64,000 nucleotides of DNA from Microcebus murinus. Lineage: Eukaryota > Chordata > Mammalia > Primates > Cheirogaleidae. The notes under the pieces are model-generated. The model had not been told where the DNA came from. It made no database searches and was given only the letters and a program-made list of their open reading frames with translations. Position 1 is the stretch's first letter. Each line of letters begins with the position of its first letter. Location: positions 57,502,001-57,566,000 of the forward strand of contig NC_134109.1 in the NCBI RefSeq assembly GCF_040939455.1, given 5' to 3'. Below, one piece after another: positions 48,401-61,596 of this stretch. The position numbers were made by a program, and so were the translations under genes.

Positions 48401-48942
48401 GCTTGCCAGAGATACCAGCTGCCAGAGCACCTCAGTAGGAAGGAAAGATTTTAGATGAAAGAAAAACAAACAAACAAACAGATAAACATAGATCGGGTGG
48501 TGTAATTCTGAGGAAAGGATGCCAGAATCTGCAGGTGACTCCTCAGGAAGAAGTTGAAGAGCACAACATGAAGAAGCAAGATATTGGTAGATATCAATCC
48601 CCAAGAGGATTGGAATAGTAAATATAGTAAATATCAATCCACTGAAAAGGGCAGATGGAGCAGTTTGTTTTTCCCACCCTCACATCTCTGACAGTCAGCA
48701 GGCTTCCAAGCTGCTAGACAGACTTTCTATACCCATGAGCCCCAAAACTGCTGCCTCCATATAACTGGGGGCTCCTTGTAGACAAAGATCAGACCTGCCC
48801 TCCAGGAAATACTCAGATCTGCATTATACATGGATGAGTTAAGAATTACCCATCAGTATAATACCACTCAAAAGCTAAAGCTCAGAGCTCATACAAAACA
48901 ACAGTACAAGAGGAAAAACAGCAATAAGGTACTACCCAAAGG

Positions 48943-51900
48943 ATGAACAGAAGAGCATCCCACATATCAACTCTATCAATCAACACGAATGGTTTGAATT
49001 CTCAACTCAAGAGACATAGGCTGGCTGAATGGATAAAAAAAAAAAAAAAAAATACAAGCCAAGTATCTGCTCTCTCCAAGAAACACATCTTAACCCACAA
49101 GGATTCATACAGACTGAAGGTGAAGGGAAGGAAAAAAATATTCCATGCAAGTGGAAACCAAAAGAAAGAAGGTGTAGCCATTCTCATATCAGACAAAATT
49201 TACTTCAAATCAATAAGAGTAAACAAAGACAAAGATGGTCCATATATAATGATAACGGGAGCAATTCAACAAGAAAACATAACAATCTTAAATATTTATG
49301 CATCTAACACAGGAGCACCTAGATTCATAAAGGAAACCCTACTAGATCTAAGCAAAGTGATAAACAGCAGTATCATAACTGCCAGCGAATTCAAAACTCC
49401 AGTGACAGAACAGGACACATGATCCAGGCAGAAAATAAAAAAAGAAACATCGGACTTAAATGGGACTCTAGAACAAATAGGCCTAAAAGACATTTACAGA
49501 ACAGTTAACCCCCAAACTACTGAATAAACATTCTTCTAATCAGTACATAGGACATTCTCCAAGATTGATCATATTTTAGGCCACAAAACATGGCCCCCAA
49601 ATTTAAAAAAAATAGAAATCATGCCAGAGAAACACTCAATTCTACAGAAAGTTATGGAAATTAAACAACCTGCTGTTGAACTATTATTGGGTCAACAATG
49701 AAATTAAGAAGGAAATCAAAAAATTCCTCAAAATGAATGGCAAAGTGGACACAAGCTATCAAAATCTACGGAATACAGAAAAAGCTGTCCTAAGGAGAAA
49801 ATTCACAGCCTTAAATGCCTATATGAAAAAGACAGAAAGATCATAAATTAATAATCTAATAACATATCTTAAGGGAACAAAAAATGAAGAGCAAACCAAT
49901 CCCAAATCCAGCAGAAGAAAAGAAATAACAAAGGTCAGAACAAAACTAAATGAAATCGAAAACAAAGAAAATAATATAGAAGATCCATGAAACAAAAAGC
50001 CAGTTCTTTGAAAAGATAAATAAAATTGATAGACCTCTTGCTAGATTAACCAGGAACAGAAGAGAAAGGACCCAAATAAGCTCAATCAGAAATGAAAAAG
50101 GAGATATTACAACTGATATCATAGAAATACAAAATATTGTCTGTGAATACCATGATAATCTCATAAACTCAAAAACATTGGGAAAATGGATACATTCTTA
50201 GAAATACACACCCTCAAAGACTCAACCAGGAAGAACTCGTCAACAGAACAACGCAGTGCAATGAGATTGAAGCAGCAATAAAAAATCTTCCAACAAAAAA
50301 GTGCCATGGACCAAATGGATCCACAGCTGAATTTTATGTGACCTACAAAGAAGAGTTTGTACCCATACTGCAAAAATTATTCTATAACATCAAGAAGGAG
50401 GGAATCTTCCTCAGCTCATTCTACGAAGCCAGTATCACCTTGATACCAAACCAGGGAAGGATACAACAAAAAGAAAACTACAGACCAATATCTCTTATGA
50501 ATATAGATATAAAAATCTTCAATAAAATACTAGCAAACTGAATTTAAAAACAGCACATAAAAAAAATAATCCACCATGACCAAGTGGATTTCATTCTAGG
50601 GATGCAAGGATGGTTCAATGTATGTAAATCAATAATTGGTGATTTACCACACAAATATAAGCAAAAACAAACATATGATCATTTCAATAGATGCAGAAAA
50701 AGTATTTAATAAAATTCAGCCCCCTTTCATTATAAAATCCATAAAAACTTGGCAAAGAAAGAACATATATCAAAATTACAAAAGCCATATATGACAAACC
50801 CACAGCCGGCATCATACTGAATGGGGAACAGTTGAAAGTATTCCTACTAAGAACTGGAACAAGACAAGGATGCCCACTGTCACCACTTCTATTCAACACA
50901 GTCCTAGATGTCCTTGCCAGAACAATTAGGCAAGAGAAAGAAATTAAGGGTATCCAATTCAGGAAAGAGGTCAAACTAACACTTTTTGCTGATGATATCA
51001 TCTTATAGCTAGAAAACCCCAAAGACTCCACCAAGAAACTCCTGGAATTGATAAATAAATTCAGCAAAGTCTCAGGATACATAATTAATATAGACAAATC
51101 AGTAGCATTCCTATACACCAATAACGATGAAGCTGAGAGTCAAATCACAGTCTCAATACCATTCATAATAACTACAAAGAAAATAGAATAGCTAGGAGTA
51201 TACTTAACCAAGGAAGGGAAAGATTTCTACAAAGAGAACTATGAAACACTAAGGAAGGAAACTGCTGATGATACAAATAAATGGAAAAACATATCATGCT
51301 CATTGATAGGTAGAATAAACATTGTTAAAATGTCCATACTTCCCAAAGTGATCTACAGATTCAATGCAATCTCCTAAAAATACCAATGTCATATTTCACA
51401 GATCTAGAAAAAAATAATTCTATGCTTTGTTTGCAACCAAAAAAGAGTCCTCATAGACAAAGTAATCTTGAACAAAAGGAACAAATCTGGAGGCATCATA
51501 TTACCAGACTACAAACTACACTACAAGGATACGGTTACCAAAGGAACAAATCTGGAGGCATCATATTACCAGACTACAAACTATACTACAAGGATACAGT
51601 AACCAAAATAGCATGATATTGGCACAAAAAATAGAGACACAGACCAATGGAACAGAACAGAAAACCCCAACATAAAACCATTCACATACAGCCAACTGAT
51701 CTTTGACAAAGTAGACAACAAAACACACTGGGGAAAAGAATCCTTATTCAATAAATGGTGCTGGGAAAACTAAATAATCACATGCTGAAGAATGAAACAG
51801 GATCCACATCTATCACCACTCACAAAAATTAATTCAAAATGGATAAAAGACTTAAACATAAGGCCTAAAACCATAAGAACTCTATAAGAAAATGTTAGAA

Positions 51901-52755
51901 AAACTCTTCAAGATATTGGCCAAGGCAAAGAATTTATGAAGAAGACCCCAGTGGCAATCACAGCAACAAAAGCAAATAACAAATGGAACTTAATTAAGTT
52001 AAAAAGCCTCTGCACAGCCAAGGAAATAATCAACACATAACCTACAGAATGGGTGAAAATACTTGCAAGCTATACATCTGATAAAGGGCTAATAACCAGA
52101 ATCTACAAAGAACTCAAGCAAATCAGTAAGAAAAAAACCAAAAAACCCCTTTAAAAAGTGGGCAAAAGAAGAAACAGAAGCTTTTCGAAAGAAGATAGAC
52201 AAATGGCCAATAAACATATGAAAAAGCCTTCAAGGTCACTAATTATAAGGGAAATGCAAATTAAAACCACAATGAGATATCACCTTATCCCAGTTAGAAT
52301 GGCTTTTCTTAAAAAGTCCCAAAACAATAGATGCAGGCATGGATGTGGAGAGAAAGGAACATTTATATCCTGATGGTGGGAATGTAAATTAGTATAACTC
52401 TTATGGAAAACAGTATAGAGATTCCTCAAAGAACTAAAAGTAAACCTACCATTTGATCCAGCAATCCCACTATTGGGTATCTACCCAAAGGAAAAGAAGA
52501 CTTTTTCTCAAAAGGACACATGCACTCTAATGTTTATTGCAGCACAATTCACAATTGCAAAGATGAGGAATCAATCCAAATGCCCATGATTCATGAGTGG
52601 ATTTACAAAATTGGGTATATGTACACCATGGAATACCGCTCAGCCACGAAGAAGGATGACTTAATGCCTTTTGCAACAATATGGATGGAACTGGAGACCA
52701 TTATTGTCCTAAGTGAAATACCTAAAGAAATATGAAAAACAAACACCATGTGTAC
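48943..52755 (+). pseudogene. L1-C ORF2 pseudogene
   Basis: The endonuclease/reverse-transcriptase polyprotein is recognisable along its whole length in changing frames. The start has STLSINTNGLNS (N14 kept). An 18-A run at 49035-49052 breaks the frame soon after. Then come TVLDVL- and FADD-like reverse-transcriptase remnants (the antisense of 'ctttttgctgatgatatca' region near 50985), and the C-terminal 'gtacaccatggaatacc' at 52620. Numerous stops and indels make it dead. A 65-bp tandem duplication lies near its 3' third. Confidence 0.8.
51475..51604 (+). repeat. 65-bp tandem duplication inside L1-C ORF2
   Basis: Two copies (51475-51539, 51540-51604), beginning 'aaaggaacaaatctggaggc', differ at about three positions. 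Other L1s carry the segment once, so this is a local duplication after or during insertion. Confidence 0.9.
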
Positions 52756-53279
52756 TCCCTATTAAATTGGAACTAACCGATGAACACACATGTGCATAGA
52801 GGGAAGAATAACTCAAGGGAAATCAATCAGTAAGGAGGGGGAAGGAGTGATGGGCAAAATCCTACCAAACAGGTACAATGAACACTCTTTAGGTGATGGG
52901 CATACTTACAACCATGATTAAGGCATTACAAAAGTGATCCTTGTAACTAAAAATATTTATATTCATGTAATACTTTGAAATTAAAAAAATAACATGCATA
53001 ATTATCTGTTGATGAAAATAAGAATAGGATTATCTATGGTGAGGACTGCAGTCTGGGAAGAGACACAAAGGAGCCCTATAGAGTACTAGAAATGTTCTAT
53101 ATCTTGAAGTGGGTTCTGTTTACATGGGTGCGTATGCGTGTGTGTGTTTATATATATGGGAAATCATCAAATCCTTCATCTGAGACTTTTGTACTTTACT
53201 GTTATAACTCTACTTAAAAAATATTTTAAAAATACAAGCTTTCACTTCCATAGTTGTCATATCTACTCCTCTATTTATT

Positions 53280-53960
53280 TTTCTTGTTTAGAACCTCATT
53301 ATCTCTTACCTGAATTATAACAGGTTCCCAATTGTTCTCCTTATATTTAAACTATTCTATCCAGTTTATGCAGTGCTGCCCAGAAATTTTCCTCATGAAT
53401 ATCACTTTATGTATTACCAGAACACTCAAAAACCTTGAATTCCACACTGCCTAGAAAATAAAGTGTAAATTTCTTAACATTATATTCACTTAAAGCCCCT
53501 GAATGAAATTTCAAATAACATTTCTAGGTACAACTTTTCTAAAAAGACTATTTGGAAATACATATTTATTTAAAAATGTTTATATTCTTTGATCCACCAT
53601 TTTCACTCCTAGGAATTGTCCTTGAGGAAAGAAACATGGATTTACATAAAAATTTAGCTGCAAAAATGTTCCCATTATCAAAACATAGAATAAAATATAA
53701 ACAGTTTCTGAAACTTTAGATAAGTTCAACAAATCTTAACATATCCATGTTATAAAACTAATGAGAATATCTAACAAAATGTAAAATCAAAGTGAAAAAT
53801 CAGGTTATAAAGTAGTATATATAATGTGCATTATAAAAAAGACTACATATGACTATTTCCAGGAAGTGAGTTTACAGGCAATGTTTTTCTTCTTTCTGCT
53901 TATCTGTACTTTTAAAGTGATATTTACTTTTAAAAAGTTGTAAAAATTTTATAAGAAAAA
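53280..53960 (+). mobile_element. L2 fragment followed by ancient L1/HAL1-like fragment
   Basis: 53280-53530 resembles the L2 3' region in sense ('attatctcttacctgaatta', then an 'aaagtgtaaatttctta' stretch). 53560-53960 resembles the tail of very old L1-type elements ('ttcactcctaggaattgtcc', 'ggttataaagtagtatata'). Both are diverged, and their boundaries are approximate. Confidence 0.4.
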
Positions 53961-55617
53961 AGAAAAGTAATTAGAATAGATGAAATGTCAACAATATATT
54001 TTAGCAAGATGGACTCCAAAAAAACATGCACAGGCAAATACTTGTATGATAGAAAAGCAAATTAACAAATTGACAAGGGAAAAAATTAATAAAAATTCTA
54101 CAATTACTATAACAAAGAATGTTAAACATGTTTCATACTTTTCCTAAAAAACGAAACTCTAAATGTTATATATTCTTCTCAAGTATATCCTTTTTGTCAA
54201 ACTTCTAATAATTTAACAAATCATTATTTTGCATTTATTATATGCTATGCACTATGTTGATTATAAAAAATACAAAGTGAAGGCAACACTAACAGAGGGA
54301 AAGTTAAGATACTAGGATATTTGATTATTTCCTCTGCTAAAGTGGAAGGTTAACTTTTAAGGTTATATCACTGGCCAAGATTTTAGGTATACTTTTCAAG
54401 TGGGTTTATCAGTTTATGCTGTCCTCCCTAATCTCAATCTGCTTTTATACAGTGACTTTTGGTCACGCAGATACCAAGTGAGAAATTCATAACCAAGCCA
54501 TGAATATTCTAGCATGGACTTCTGAATCTTGAAATATGTGTCATTAGATTATCTTCCCAGACCTTAACTTCTACACTTGTTACAAGAAAGAGGAAATTCT
54601 TTACAATTTTTAAATTACTCGCAACTTTTCCTCAGGTATGCTTCCTCTCTTTTACCACTTCTGGATCCTGCTTGCTGACTTTGTGATAAAATACTTAGGT
54701 TTTTTCCCCATAAATCCACATAAAAATTATGCAGAAAAATATCTGGAATACATTGACCCTGATAATTGCAATAGAAATAAAAATCTTTATTTCAAGTGTC
54801 TTTTTCTCTAGACTGCAACTCACTATAGCACTCTCAGTAATTACTTGACAAACCAAGAACTCCAATACATAGACTTACTAATTTCTTTTTACTATCCAGG
54901 ATCTTGCCTTCTGTGACACCACTGTCCTCAGTTTCCTTCTACAACCCTCATCACTCCTCTTCCTCTTTATGCAGCAGAGAGTCTGTGATCAAGGTGAGAG
55001 TCTGTGGTTTATCACTGTAATGACTCCCTGGCACCTCACTCATTAACCTTAATTAAAAACAAATATCTACTATAATATACTACACTCATGATTGGAATGT
55101 GGCTAGAAGAAATCATGCACTTTTCGGACAGGTTTTTAAAATTTCACTACCTTGATTCTCAAATGTGTACTCGGCTCTGCCTAGTAATCCTACATTTCTC
55201 TAGTCATGTCCATTTCTATACAAACCAAGACAACTATTTCAAATTGTTTCTACTTTATAAATCTTCAGCACCATCCACTACCCCATTATACTGAGAATCT
55301 AAATTAATCTAACATTTTTATTGGGAGAATGATGGACACGCCTCCCCCATCTTCCCATCACGAAATTTATCACTTTGCCAATATCTGTATCTACCCAAGT
55401 TCTTTGTATATCTCTGTAAGAATGAAAGTAGTTTTTCCCTGTTCCTACTAAAAGCCAACTCTTCTTCCACAGTATGTTCTAGGACCTATGCCTTCTCACC
55501 CACTCATCTACTCCAGGACTTGGTACAGCAATTATCTTTTTTCTCCCTTAAAACATATTTCCTTCTTTCCTTGTTCATTTCCATCAATACAACAAATATA
55601 TGCCCTAGAATCTTCCA
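53961..55617. other. Noncoding, pyrimidine-rich in the second half
   Basis: No gene is supported. The C/T-rich stretch from 54890 may be further L2 sequence leading into the copy at 55.8 kb, but the resemblance is weak. Confidence 0.4.
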
Positions 55618-55632
55618 TTAAAAACAAAATTA

Positions 55633-55723
55633 GGCTGGTACGATGGTAGTGGGTTATCAGAACTTATTAACATTAGTGTCACTAAAGTTGGTATTTAACC
55701 ACCACTGCTAAATTTGACTGGCT
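55633..55723 (+). pseudogene. RNY4: Y4 RNA retropseudogene
   Basis: The 91-bp body starts 'ggctggtacgatggtagtgg' and ends 'aatttgactggct'. It matches Y4 RNA (a small Ro60-binding RNA polymerase III transcript) almost throughout, including the stem-forming ends. An A-rich tail (about 55725-55749) replaces the U-run terminator. A perfect 13-bp duplication 'aaaaacaaaatta' at 55620-55632 and 55750-55762 brackets it, the signature of L1-mediated retroposition. It lacks the upstream polymerase III promoter of a real Y gene and is not expected to be expressed. Confidence 0.93.
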
Positions 55724-55779
55724 GAAAAAAATTAAAAACAAAACAAAACAAAAACAAAATTAAAACTTTCTTAAGACAC

Positions 55780-57125
55780 TCTAAGCCCTCTCTCCAACTA
55801 AAGCCAAATTTTCTACTTCTATTACAGGGATGAAGAAAAGTTATATATATTCAATGTCTGTACTTCCTCACTTTCCTTAAATCACTCCAATGTGGGCTCT
55901 GTCCTGGATAAAACTCTTGCCAAAGTCCTCAATATTATCCATGTGATAAAATCTATTAACATCTTCTCTTTGCTTGATCTCCTAAAACCGCTAGAGGGAA
56001 CTGACCACTTTCACCTTTTGGCAACAATTTCTTCTCTTGTCTCTTCTGACACCAAATTCTTTTGAGTGTCCTTCTGCCTCATTTGACATTACTTTCCAAT
56101 TTCCTTTCTGGGCTCCTAAACCTTTGCCCAAAGAGCTTGGTCCTAGGCACTCTTTTCTTCTTTCTCAATGATCTTTCCCTAGTTTCATCTAGTCCTATAC
56201 CTTTACTTATCCATATGTTGATGGCTGCAATAGCCAAGTGCCTGCTTGGTATTTCCATCAGAATTTTTATGAATCACCTCAAATATACCACATCCAAGAG
56301 AGAATTTAATTTCATTCCCTAAATATGTTGATCCTACCCCCTCAAAATCTCCCCATCACAATAGACAGAGCAAATATCTACACAGTGTTCAAGTCCAAAT
56401 ACTGGAGTCAGCTTTAATTCTTTCTGCTTCTGTATGTCCAAATTCAATCTGTCTTCAAGGACTATGTACTATACTTTAAAAATATCTTCCAAATTTGTCT
56501 ACTTCTCTAGATCTATACTTGCTCCTCTGAGCCATCACTTCCATGTTCTGCTTAGACTATTTCAACAGCTTTTCTCTTTCAATATCTTCAGCATTTAGAT
56601 ACAATATCTACTCCTGACCATGACCTACAGTACTGTACAGATTTGCCTGCTTCCTATGTCTTCTACCTTATCACATGTCACTATCTTCATTGCTCACTGT
56701 ACTTCAATCACATTTAAGCTTGGTACATTTGTATTGATGCCTTAAACATACTAAGCTTGTTCATGCTCTCAGGGCACTGTTGATCTCTTATTTTCTGGTG
56801 GAATGCTCTTTCCATAGCTCTTTGCATGGCTAAATTCTCATCTTTCAAGTCTTAGGTTAAGCTATTCACCTTGACAAAGAGGTCTGCTTTGATCACTCTG
56901 TTTAAAGTGACAATACCATCTACCAACTATACTCACTCTCTATTATCTTTTTATTTTCACCACACCACTACTTGAAAGTACTTATTTGTTCATTCATTCT
57001 TTATATCTCCACATGAAAATATAAGTTCCATAAGAGTAGGAACGTTTTCTATTTGGATTATTGCTGAGTTCTTAACAGAAAGCACATAATAGGTACTCAA
57101 TAAAATGTGCATAAATGAATAATAC
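55780..57125 (+). mobile_element. L2 LINE, ORF2 3' part to 3' end
   Basis: This is a long collinear sense match. It has the L2 ORF2 region near 55990-56340 ('gaactgaccactttcacct', 'caagagagaatttaatttca'), the downstream 'tgtcttcaaggacta' portion and the 3' end ('aggtactcaataaaatgtgc') at 57093. The frames are lost. Confidence 0.75.
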
Positions 57126-57185
57126 CTCCCTAACTTCTTTTGGTTTAGTGTATCTCAAAATAGATCTAAAATAGTTAAGCTCACC

Positions 57186-57540
57186 AGTTCATTAATTGCA
57201 CAAACAAATATTGAGTACCTACACTGTCCCAGGGACAGTAATAGACACAAATAAAAAAAACCCCAAAAAACAGTTCCTATCTTCAAGCAAGTTCATGCTA
57301 GGTGGAAAGACAGGCATAAAGTCAATTACTGTAATCCAGTGTGATAGGGCTTGCAACAGGATACAAGGTAAGATGTGGGCACAAAGGGTATAATTATCAA
57401 TATTGCTTCATGTGAGGGATCTTTATGAAAGAGATAATATATAAATTCGCCTTGAAGTAGAAAACAGATAAGTCAGCAACAAGTAGAGAGAAATAATATT
57501 CCAGTAAGAAGGAAGAACATGCTTACAGGTAAAGTCAAAA
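57186..57540 (-). mobile_element. L2-like 3' end, reverse orientation
   Basis: 'caaatattgagtacctacac' at the left, followed by a 'ataatattccagtaagaagg' stretch, reads as the reverse complement of an L2 3' terminus. It lies tail-to-tail with the L2 copy just before it. Confidence 0.5.
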
Positions 57541-59111
57541 AGCAATAGACCAATGTACTTTCCATATATTGCCCAGCTGTCTTCCTAGAATTTTCTTCAT
57601 TACATTACTGGATTGGATTCAAGTCTTCCTCTTATTTGGTTTACTTCATTTTGCTGGAGCTATATAGCTTGGTGCTTGGTATAGACTTGCACTTATAAAA
57701 GTGTAGGAACCTGAGTAGTGAAATATTTCAGTGAATTTCTTTAATTAATCCTGGTTCTCCCATGACTTTTGTATGTGTCACCTCAGAACCCAAAGTACAT
57801 CTGGATCTATAGTTCTTGTTATAATATCTAATAAAAATGAGCCATTAAATTATTTTTAAAAAGACACGTGTGTTCACTATATTTTGTGTAAAGGAGGAAG
57901 ATAAATGTTTTAGAAATATTTTTAACAATAAAAACAATAAACAAGAGTACAGAAATTAAAAGAAGTTTATAATAAGTTTAGATATTTGGAATGACATTTC
58001 TTGAAAATAGTGGTTAAGATTTTCCTTGTATGGTGTCCAGATAATAGAAATTTATGATCACTGATTAAGCCTTGATAGATCAACAAGAAGAAACTAGCAT
58101 CTAAAATGCAAAAAAAGTAAAAAGGTACCCAAAGAAAGGATAAAGGATAGTAATATGGTTAACCTGGAAAAGATAATACAGTACTACTTTCTGCTTTGCC
58201 TCCCTATACTCTGACCCTAAGTTTTTAGCCTGCATGTACCTTTTCACATAGTTTTTGAACTAGTCATGATCAAGCCTAGCAATATAATCAAAGTTCCATT
58301 CTTATCAGTAGGTGGGAATTCAAGAGTCATGGCATTTTATCCATTATGCCTAGAGTATATTCCAAATACTCATATACATATAGAATTTACCACTTTTTTC
58401 CTTCATCCCAGCTATATACTAAGTTTTTATGACAAAGCTTTTGCCTTGCTGTTTGAATATATTTTATTTTACCAAGCCCCCTGGCTATAGTTAGAGCCCA
58501 TGTACCAACCTCCAATCCTATACCTAACTTATTCAGGTCTCAGGGGCTGGGCACCTTATTTAGTACCTCAGGTACCAGCTGAGGTCCAATCAGTAAAAAT
58601 CTCTACAGTATTATCCTACTAAATACAAGTACCAATGAGACCCAAAGCCTCTTGCTGCAAGACCTTTCCCATCTATGCATGTCCTTATAAGTCAAAAATA
58701 GCCTAGAGTTAGACTAATTTTTCCAGAACCCTTTGGAAGAATTATTTGAAGAATATTGGAAGAATTACACAGCTCCCAATTAAGTCAGCCCTCAAAGGTA
58801 ATAAACTCCACCAATCCTGGCTAGTTCTATGATTCTTCTGTTGCTTATTGCTGACCTGGATCTCATTGTGCCTCTAAGCCTAACCCACATGACTTTGAAC
58901 ATTGCTGATAACATAGATATCTGAATGTATTTGATGCAATACGGTTTATCTGTCAAATGTTCCGACACCAATACTGGTACCAAAGGACAGATATTAAGAG
59001 ATGATGGATATCTGGCAAAATGGAAAGGCTAGCATTCCTCAATTTAGTGGATAGTTTAGCTAAATATAGACAGCCTTTAGGATCTTATGAAACTTAATAT
59101 CCTATAATTCT
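57541..59111. other. Noncoding, no gene recognised
   Basis: Unique or very old sequence up to the L1-B start. 58490-59040 is less AT-rich and could be an old LTR fragment, but no boundaries or polyadenylation signal support that. Confidence 0.45.
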
Positions 59112-60530
59112 GGGGGCGGAGCAAGATGGCAGACGAATAACACCGCCAGACAGAGTGTCTCTGCAGAAAAGACAGATTCTAGCAGAAATTAGAGGAAAGA
59201 AGCAAGAAGACGAGCATACAGCGGACAAGGGCCGGTAGGAGGGGTACCTGAGACCCTGGGAGACTCCACGGGAGGAGGCTCCAGAGGAGAATTGGAGGCT
59301 GAGACCATCGGAGCAGCCCGGAGACCAGCGGCAAGGGTAGGTGGATTTGCTGTTTCCCCTCCCCTGCATTCGGGACTGCTGGTGGGCTCCCCAGCGGGTG
59401 GAGAGACCTGCGGACACCAGCCCAGAGACCACTGCCGCCAGCCAGCGGTGAGCCTGTAGCAGACGTGGCACCAGGTTCCCAACTTCCTCCGGGTACCTCC
59501 GTGTGCATAGACCCGAGCCGAGCTGCAGGCGCCATATTGCCTCCTCCTCCCATCCGCCGACCCTACCTGCGGCTGCCCAGAGAGAATACAACCACCAGCC
59601 AGAGGCACCTCCAGGGAACGGGACCTTCCCTTTTGGGACCCTACACCTGACTCAGGGAAACTCAGACTGTGAGCTCCCTACCCGCCTGCCCTTTGAGGTG
59701 CTGCTGGCACTGTGTTCCCAGGAGAACGGTGCCGACTCAGAGGCTGAGAGACATAGACCCAGCTTGGGCTCCCTGTGGGTGAATTGGGACCGGAAATCCT
59801 CTCCTTGCTGGGGATACAGTTTGAACTCTGGGACCCAGAGGTCAGACCTGCAGACCAGATCCCATGCACCGAGGGCTAGCATTGCCCGGGGCACAGAAGA
59901 GTTATACGTGAACAGCCTACTGAGGTGTGTGTGCCTCCAGGGGCGGATCGGCATCCTAGAGGGCAACCCTCCTCCCAGGAGGAGGCCGTGCGCCCAACCC
60001 AGGTGGCGTTCCTGTGCAGGGAACCTCCCCACCGGCATCACAGTTCGGGGAGGCCTGGTGGCTTGTGGTCTGGCCTGCTGGCAGAGGCCCAGGAGTAGCT
60101 GCGGAGTCGGGGAGGGTGGAAAGAAGCAAGGCCCGCTCCAGACTGCGCATATCAGACAGCCCCACCCCCACATCCAGACTTTCTGGCTGAGCAGGACCAT
60201 TCCAGGCCCGCCCTGACAGCTTTTCCTGGAAGCAGAGAAAAGAACTTTGACCCCTGCTAATGGCCTGAGGGCAGGCTTACCCAACCAATTTCCACCCAGA
60301 ACAAGAGCTGTTAACAGGACACAAAATCAACAGTATAGCCTGTTCCTCCAAGCAAACGCCATCTACTGACAGGGACGGCATCTTGCACGGCCTTTCCACG
60401 GCACCCACAGACTCAATATACAGGGAGTGGTCCAATTTCACCCACAGACACCACCTAACGCCTCAGAAACTAAACAAGGTGTGTGAATACCCAAACAATA
60501 ACTTAAGGAAAGAAACAACAACTGATCGAC
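59112..60530 (+). promoter_or_regulatory. L1-B 5'UTR with internal promoter
   Basis: This GC-rich leader is homologous to L1-A 21379-22813. The YY1-type start site reads CAAGATGGCAG (59122-59132), one change from the L1-A site and consistent with CpG decay. It contains a 237-codon sense frame (59503-60216) and a 210-codon antisense frame (59652-60284) homologous to those in L1-A, plus antisense frames near its 5' end (59094-59608). Confidence 0.7.
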
Positions 60531-61510
60531 ATGGGAAAAAATGAGCGAAAGAACTCAGGAAATATGAAGAACCAAACGGAAAACACACCCCCAAAGAGGA
60601 GCACCAGCCCCCTAGAAACGGACACCAACCAAAATCAGGCAACCAATATGACAGAAGAGGAATTTCGTATGTGGATCATAAGAACACTCACCCAGCTGCA
60701 ACAACAACTGAATAACCAACACAAAGAAAGCACAAAAAGTCTCCAGGATATGGGAAAAGAAATAGACACAATGAAGAAAAGTGTAACCGAACTCCTGGAA
60801 ATGAAGAATCAATTCAAGGAACTACAAAATACAGTGGAAAGTCTCAAGAACAGGGTAGATGAAACAGAAGAAAGAATCTCAGAGCTTGAAGATAACACCC
60901 TCCAATTAAATAAATCAGTCACAGAGATAGAGCAGAGAAACAAGAGAAAAGAGAAAAGCCTACAAGAGATGTGGGATTATGTAAAGAAACCTAATGTGAG
61001 GATCATAGGGTTACAAGAAGGGGAAGAAGACAACATTCAAGGGTTGGACAAGCTGTTTGAAGATATAATAGAGGAAAATTTCCCAGGCCTTGCTCAAAAT
61101 CTTGATATACAAGTTCAAGAAGCTCAGAGGACCCCTGGGAGATTCAATGCAAACAGGAAGACGTCACGTCATGCAGTCATCAGACTGACCAAAGTATCAA
61201 CTAAAGAGCTGTAAGACAAAAGAAGCAAGTAACATACAAGGGAAAACTAATTCGAATAATATCAGACTTCTCTAATGAGACTTTAAAAGCAAGGAGAGAC
61301 TGGGGCCCCATTCTCACTCTTTTGAAACAAAACAATGCCCAGCCTAGAATATTATTCCCTGCAAAACTAAGCTTTGTATATGAGGGAGAAATAAAAACAT
61401 TCTCAGACAAGCAAAGGCTCAGAGAATTCACCAAGACAAGACCAGCCCTACAAGAAGTACTTAAAACAGCGTTACGCACGGAACATCATAATAATAACCC
61501 ACGAATATAA
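60531..61510 (+). pseudogene. L1-B ORF1, frameshifted by a 13-bp deletion
   Basis: The RNA-binding chaperone frame is open for 227 codons, through the coiled coil (LLEMKNQFKELQNTVES) and RRM region to VSTKEL. At about 61207 a 13-bp deletion relative to L1-A ('gcccttctaagag' missing) throws it into an early stop. The C-terminal domain continues in another frame (61322-61510, with REFTKTRPALQEVLK). Relative to L1-A four residues are missing in the coiled coil. The deletion lies between short GAG repeats, which suggests slippage. Confidence 0.9.
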
Positions 61511-61596
61511 AAACAACCAAAACCCAAAGATATTAAAGGCCAGATATTACAATGGCTCAAGACAGAAATCATAGCAACAACATCCAACCCAACAGA

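Larger units (their letters stand above)
48401..52985 (+). mobile_element. Middle-aged L1 (L1-C), apparently without ORF1
   Basis: A leader-like region (48401-48900) runs straight into an inter-ORF-like stretch and ORF2 at 48943, with no ORF1-like sequence between. ORF2 is followed by a short 3'UTR ending 'gaaattaaaaaaat' near 52985. It is more diverged than L1-A and L1-B but better kept than the L1M copies. No clear target-site duplication was found, so the 5' limit is approximate. Confidence 0.7.
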
